From Azospirillum humicireducens (GTDB taxonomy: Bacteria > Pseudomonadota > Alphaproteobacteria > Azospirillales > Azospirillaceae): a stretch of 50,035 nt of DNA. Below the pieces are notes generated by a model. It ran no database searches. It was not told the origin of the DNA and saw only the letters and a program-made list of their open reading frames with translations. Shown here piece by piece: positions 48,401 to 50,035 of the stretch. The first letter of the stretch is position 1; each line of letters begins with the position of its first letter. A program made the translations under genes and the position numbers. The stretch spans positions 693,839-743,873 of the forward strand of contig NZ_CP028903.1 of the NCBI RefSeq assembly GCF_001639105.2, given 5' to 3'.

Positions 48401-48736
48401 AGCGGTCCAGCCAGCGGTTGCGGCCCGTTCGCACAGCTCGATGCCGAACCGCGTCTTGCCCGCTCCGCCCCGCCCGATCACGCAATCCACCGCGATCGGT
48501 GCGGGAGAGGTCAGCCACCGACCGAACCGTTCCAGGGCATCATCCCTCCCGACCAGCGTGGTGGTCCGGAAATCGGCAAACAGCAGTTCGCGGTTCGACC
48601 TGGGCACGGTCCCTTTCCGCTTGTGCGCTTGGTAAAGGGTAAGGGACGCGCGGCCCAGCGTGATCGTTACGGTGTTGTTGTTCCCATCCACGGAAACGAG
48701 AACGTTGTCATGACCGTTCGCTGTCTGCTCTGGCAC
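45461..48736 (-). CDS. NLR-like STAND NTPase with TPR repeats and N-terminal amyloid-like motif
   Basis: 1,091 residues. Residues 7-25 (NGHDNVLVSVDGNNNTVTI) are the short motif shared with the neighbouring small protein. A P-loop NTPase follows: Walker A GRGGAGKT at 88-95, Walker B SLLVIDY at 138-144, LRILLLERHADREVGWW, and a helical arm to about residue 500. Then come 11 units of 46 residues (GRREDALAAATEAADLYRQL...) with near-perfect identity, plus a worn twelfth, and an acidic end. In known bacterial NLRs such repeats sense a ligand, the NTPase oligomerises and the motif nucleates the partner. The start is a GTG with GAGAGG 7 bases upstream. Confidence 0.8.
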   Translation of the reverse strand: MPEQTANGHDNVLVSVDGNNNTVTITLGRASLTLYQAHKRKGTVPRSNRELLFADFRTTTLVGRDDALERFGRWLTSPAPIAVDCVIGRGGAGKTRFGIELCERAATAGWTAGFVTSRELIRFHGEQNLSGWLWKGPSLLVIDYAAENTAILREWLDELALRPDPDAKKHPLRILLLERHADREVGWWADLGRQGSLSGRRGDYFLERVEPFALPTLANVEDRRSLMAEIMEQAARLESVSPAPRPPAPGADPVFDRELSADSLDNEPLYLMMAAIVALDVGARAALSRSRTELAGNIAAKEEARLGRIAKAHGVPESLFSHLAACVTLQGGCDRDEAEQLVNQERTTNPSWTNVSPESIAEWLADGLPGPNWRVDAVRPDLIGGAFLLQVLRCKGRSLPKQIVIIDRAWERAGVAVAQTIIRTAVDHAGHDPKHDSLQWLDHLIKRAESDDVLAAIADAIPQQTVALRECACAANERLVDLWRLDINDNPDKAVILAAGLNNLANRLGELGRREDALAAATEAADLYRQLAKQRPDAFTPNLAMSLNNLAAFLSELGRREDALAAATEAADLFRQLAKQRPDAFTPNLAASLNNLAGRLSELGCREDALAAATEAVTLRRQLAKQRPDAFTPDLAMSLNNLANFLSELGRREDALAAATEAADLYRQLAKQRPDAFTPNLAASLNNLGAFLSELGRREDALAAATEAADLYRQLAKQRPDAFTPDLAMSLNNLANRLSELGRREDALAAATEAVTLRRQLAKQRPDAFTPDLAMSLNTLANRLSALGRREDALAAATEAADLYRQLAKQRPDAFTPDLAMSLNNLAGSLSELGRREDALAAATEAADLYRQLAKQRPDAFTPDLAMSLNNLAGSLSELGRREDALAAATEVADLYRQLAKQRPDAFTPNLAASLNTLAGRLSELGRREDALAAATEAVTLRRQLAKQRPDAFTPDLAGNLNNLASFLSALGRREDALAAATEAANLYRQLAKQRPDAFTPNLARSLWTLADCRDGLGDGAGALEADREAIAALSSLFLQLPQAFAGLMGAIVQQHIERCERLEQEPDVRLLMPIVEVFQRLQNESEEPEA
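45735..47236. repeat. tandem 138-bp TPR-encoding repeats (11 copies)
   Basis: The phrase KQRPDAFTP recurs every 138 bases (first copy near 45741, last near 47121, ten intervals). Differences are few: a switch between AADLYRQ and AVTLRRQ (the latter in repeats 3, 6 and 10 counted from the N-terminus), M/A/G and N/T changes in the SLNNLA helix, and the two residues before LSELG. Confidence 0.92.
47477..47562. repeat. 86-bp sequence repeated exactly at the window end
   Basis: Part of the STAND NTPase gene (encoding LPKQIVIIDRAWERAGVAVA). It is identical over 86 bases and in the same orientation to 49950-50035, where the window stops. Confidence 0.95.
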
Positions 48737-48856
48737 GGGCGACCTCTCCGATTTTTCTCAATCTTATGGAGAGAACCGGAGATCGTCACGCACTGAACGA
48801 ACGGAGTGCGGCGACAAAAACACGCGTGCGGACTTGCCTTGGTGGAAGGGTGGCCG

Positions 48857-49558
48857 CTACCCCCGCAGCCCCGCGTTATGCAGTTCCACCACATGCCGGA
48901 CCACATCCGCCGCCGCCGGATCGGGCGCCACCATCACCAGCAGGTAGCGGCGCACGCCGTCCAGCTCGACGGTGATAGCGCCTGGATCGGCCGGGTCCAT
49001 GCTCCACGGCAGCGACAGCGCCGCCGCGAAGCGTGACTCGCGCGGTGGCGCTGGGGGCGGAGCGGCCCCCTTCCCCACCGGCCGGGCCGGCGCCGGCGTT
49101 ACCGCCGGCACCTTCAGCGCCTCCACCTCCCCTCTCGTCACCGTCGGGTGGATCGTGCCGGCGTCCAGGGCCTGCTGGCGGGTGTCGTCCGGCAGGGTGG
49201 CGATGGCGTAGAGGGTGCTCATCGCTTCCGGCAGACGGTCCAGCGGCACCTGCCCCTCGTCGACGAAGGCGGCGATCTCGCGCAGCTTGCGGGCGGTGGA
49301 GGTGCTGAACGGAAGGTCGGTCGCCACCATCGCCTCGTACTCGCCATGGGGCAGAGCCGCCTTGGCCTCGTTCAGGCGGCGGCCGACGGCGATGGTCGCC
49401 TCCAGAGCGTTGGACCATTCGCGGCGGATGTCGGCGGCGAACTCGGCCCGCGTGGTCAGCGGGCGCGGGGTGGCCAGCATCGACAGGCGGGCGTCGCCCA
49501 GGCTGCGGCGGGCGGGCGGCCTGGGCCTGGGCTTGGGCCCGGAACCGGATCGGGACAT
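48857..49558 (-). CDS. DUF3102-like protein
   Basis: 233 residues. The central part REEWSNALEATIAVGRRLNE-type helix (here DIRREWSNALEATIAVGRRL), then AKAALPHGEYEAMVATDLPF and STSTARKLREIAAFVDEG, is the DUF3102 pattern found in phage and plasmid proteins of unknown function. A Pro/Ala linker and a C-terminal Leu/Val-rich domain follow (ITVELDGVRRYLLVMVAPDP). GGAGGG lies 8 bases before the ATG. It starts 4 bases after ParA, so it may act with the partition system, for instance in place of ParB; that is speculation. Confidence 0.65.
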   Translation of the reverse strand: MSRSGSGPKPRPRPPARRSLGDARLSMLATPRPLTTRAEFAADIRREWSNALEATIAVGRRLNEAKAALPHGEYEAMVATDLPFSTSTARKLREIAAFVDEGQVPLDRLPEAMSTLYAIATLPDDTRQQALDAGTIHPTVTRGEVEALKVPAVTPAPARPVGKGAAPPPAPPRESRFAAALSLPWSMDPADPGAITVELDGVRRYLLVMVAPDPAAADVVRHVVELHNAGLRG

Positions 49559-49562
49559 AGGG

Positions 49563-50035
49563 TCAGCCCTCCATCGCGGCGGACAGGTGGAGCCAGAGGT
49601 CGCGGAACAGCGGGCCGGTGCGGGTGCCCGGGATCTCCGCGGTGCCCAGCCCGGCGATGAAGCTGCGCGGCACCTCCTGAAGCTGCGGGATCTCCACCGG
49701 CGCCACCGCCCCCATGGCGGAGACGATGGCGCGGGCGTCGGCGGTCTCGCGCAGGCGCGGGACGACCTGGCTCAGCAGCAGACGCATCGGCCGGCGCCGG
49801 GCGCGCAGGTAGGGCAGCATGGCCTGCATGCTGACCAGATCCTCCGGGCCGGGACGGACGGGCACCAGCACCAGATCGGCGCAGTCGAACAGCAGGGCGG
49901 TCGCCTGGGGGAAGTTCTCCACCGCGGTCGGGGTGTCGATCACCAGCAGGGTCTGGGCGACTGCGACGCCGGCCCGTTCCCACGCCCGGTCAATGATCAC
50001 AATCTGTTTGGGTAAAGACCGCCCTTTGCAGCGTA
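49563..50035 (-). CDS. ParA-family ATPase, N-terminal part missing (chimeric at window end)
   Basis: About 129 residues (49563-49949) are the C-terminal two-thirds of a ParA/MinD-type partition ATPase: LLVIDTPTAVENFPQATALL (Walker B), DLVLVPVRPGPEDLVSMQ, then MRLLLSQVVPRLRETADARA. The Walker A half is absent because at 49950 the sequence turns, in the same reading frame, into an 86-base copy of the STAND NTPase gene. ParA proteins move plasmids or prophage plasmids before division. The junction is probably an assembly artefact, so the true gene is longer and normal. Confidence 0.75.
   Translation of the reverse strand, partial: RCKGRSLPKQIVIIDRAWERAGVAVAQTLLVIDTPTAVENFPQATALLFDCADLVLVPVRPGPEDLVSMQAMLPYLRARRRPMRLLLSQVVPRLRETADARAIVSAMGAVAPVEIPQLQEVPRSFIAGLGTAEIPGTRTGPLFRDLWLHLSAAMEG
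49950..50035. repeat. terminal 86-bp duplicate of 47477-47562
   Basis: Exact copy, ending with the last base of the window. The base before it differs (G here, T at 47476), so the match starts abruptly. Confidence 0.95.

Larger units (their letters stand above)
12628..50035. mobile_element. lambda-type prophage with accessory defence region, right end not in window
   Basis: An almost unbroken minus-strand block holds a full siphophage morphogenesis set in lambda order (terminase, gpW, portal, protease, decoration, capsid, connectors, tail tube, chaperones, tape measure, tip, fibre) with lysis genes at the left end, an integrase at 38421-39419 and early or accessory genes to the right. The left edge is set near 12.6 kb because the last recognisable phage gene ends at 12744 and chromosomal genes stop at 11892. 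Whether the 41-50 kb genes (restriction cassette, NLR operon, DUF3102, ParA) are prophage cargo or a neighbouring island cannot be decided here. Confidence 0.85.

Overview
The window is GC-rich DNA from an alphaproteobacterium, most likely Azospirillum or a close Rhodospirillales relative. This rests on the gene repertoire (plant-type class II DAHP synthase, FliL-like proteins, AmpG permease), the codon bias and a promoter of the EcfG stress-sigma type; no single marker proves the genus.

Positions 1-12,000 are chromosomal housekeeping DNA: nicotinate phosphoribosyltransferase (pncB), a FliL-like membrane protein, glutathione reductase (gor), a small secreted protein, manganese catalase, an AmpG-like permease, class II DAHP synthase, a second FliL-like protein, pantothenate synthetase (panC), a 54-residue membrane protein, tRNA-Val(CAC) and a DUF3108 periplasmic protein. 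Gor, Mn catalase and a likely EcfG promoter point to oxidative and general stress defence.

From about 12.6 kb nearly everything is on the minus strand and belongs to a lambda-type siphophage prophage. Read in transcription order (high to low coordinate): small early genes, tyrosine integrase, Gam-like nuclease inhibitor, an orphan DNA methyltransferase, a gpZ-like protein, terminase small and large subunits, gpW, portal, S49 protease with scaffold, decoration protein D, major capsid E, head-tail connectors, tail terminator, tail tube, tail-assembly chaperones with a probable -1 frameshift, a 2,311-residue tape measure, two tail-tip proteins, tail fibre and fibre-assembly protein, and a lysis cassette (membrane protein, endolysin, overlapping Rz/Rz1 spanins). 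The order follows lambda closely. Intrinsic-terminator-like hairpins separate many of the genes.

The right end (41-50 kb) is accessory: a compact Vsr-Dcm-endonuclease cassette, a Rha-like regulator, and a two-gene operon that is the most striking item. It pairs an NLR-like STAND NTPase carrying 11 near-identical 46-residue TPR units with a small helical protein. The N-terminus of the NTPase and the C-terminus of the small protein share a 19-residue Gly/Asn/Val motif of the bacterial amyloid-signalling kind, suggesting a prion-like death or anti-phage switch. Beyond it lie a DUF3102 protein and a ParA ATPase cut off by the window end.

The last 86 bases are an exact copy of an internal piece of the NTPase gene, so the 3' end of the window is probably an assembly junction; ParA is chimeric there. 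The right boundary of the mobile region is not in the window, and no att site was identified with certainty at the left.
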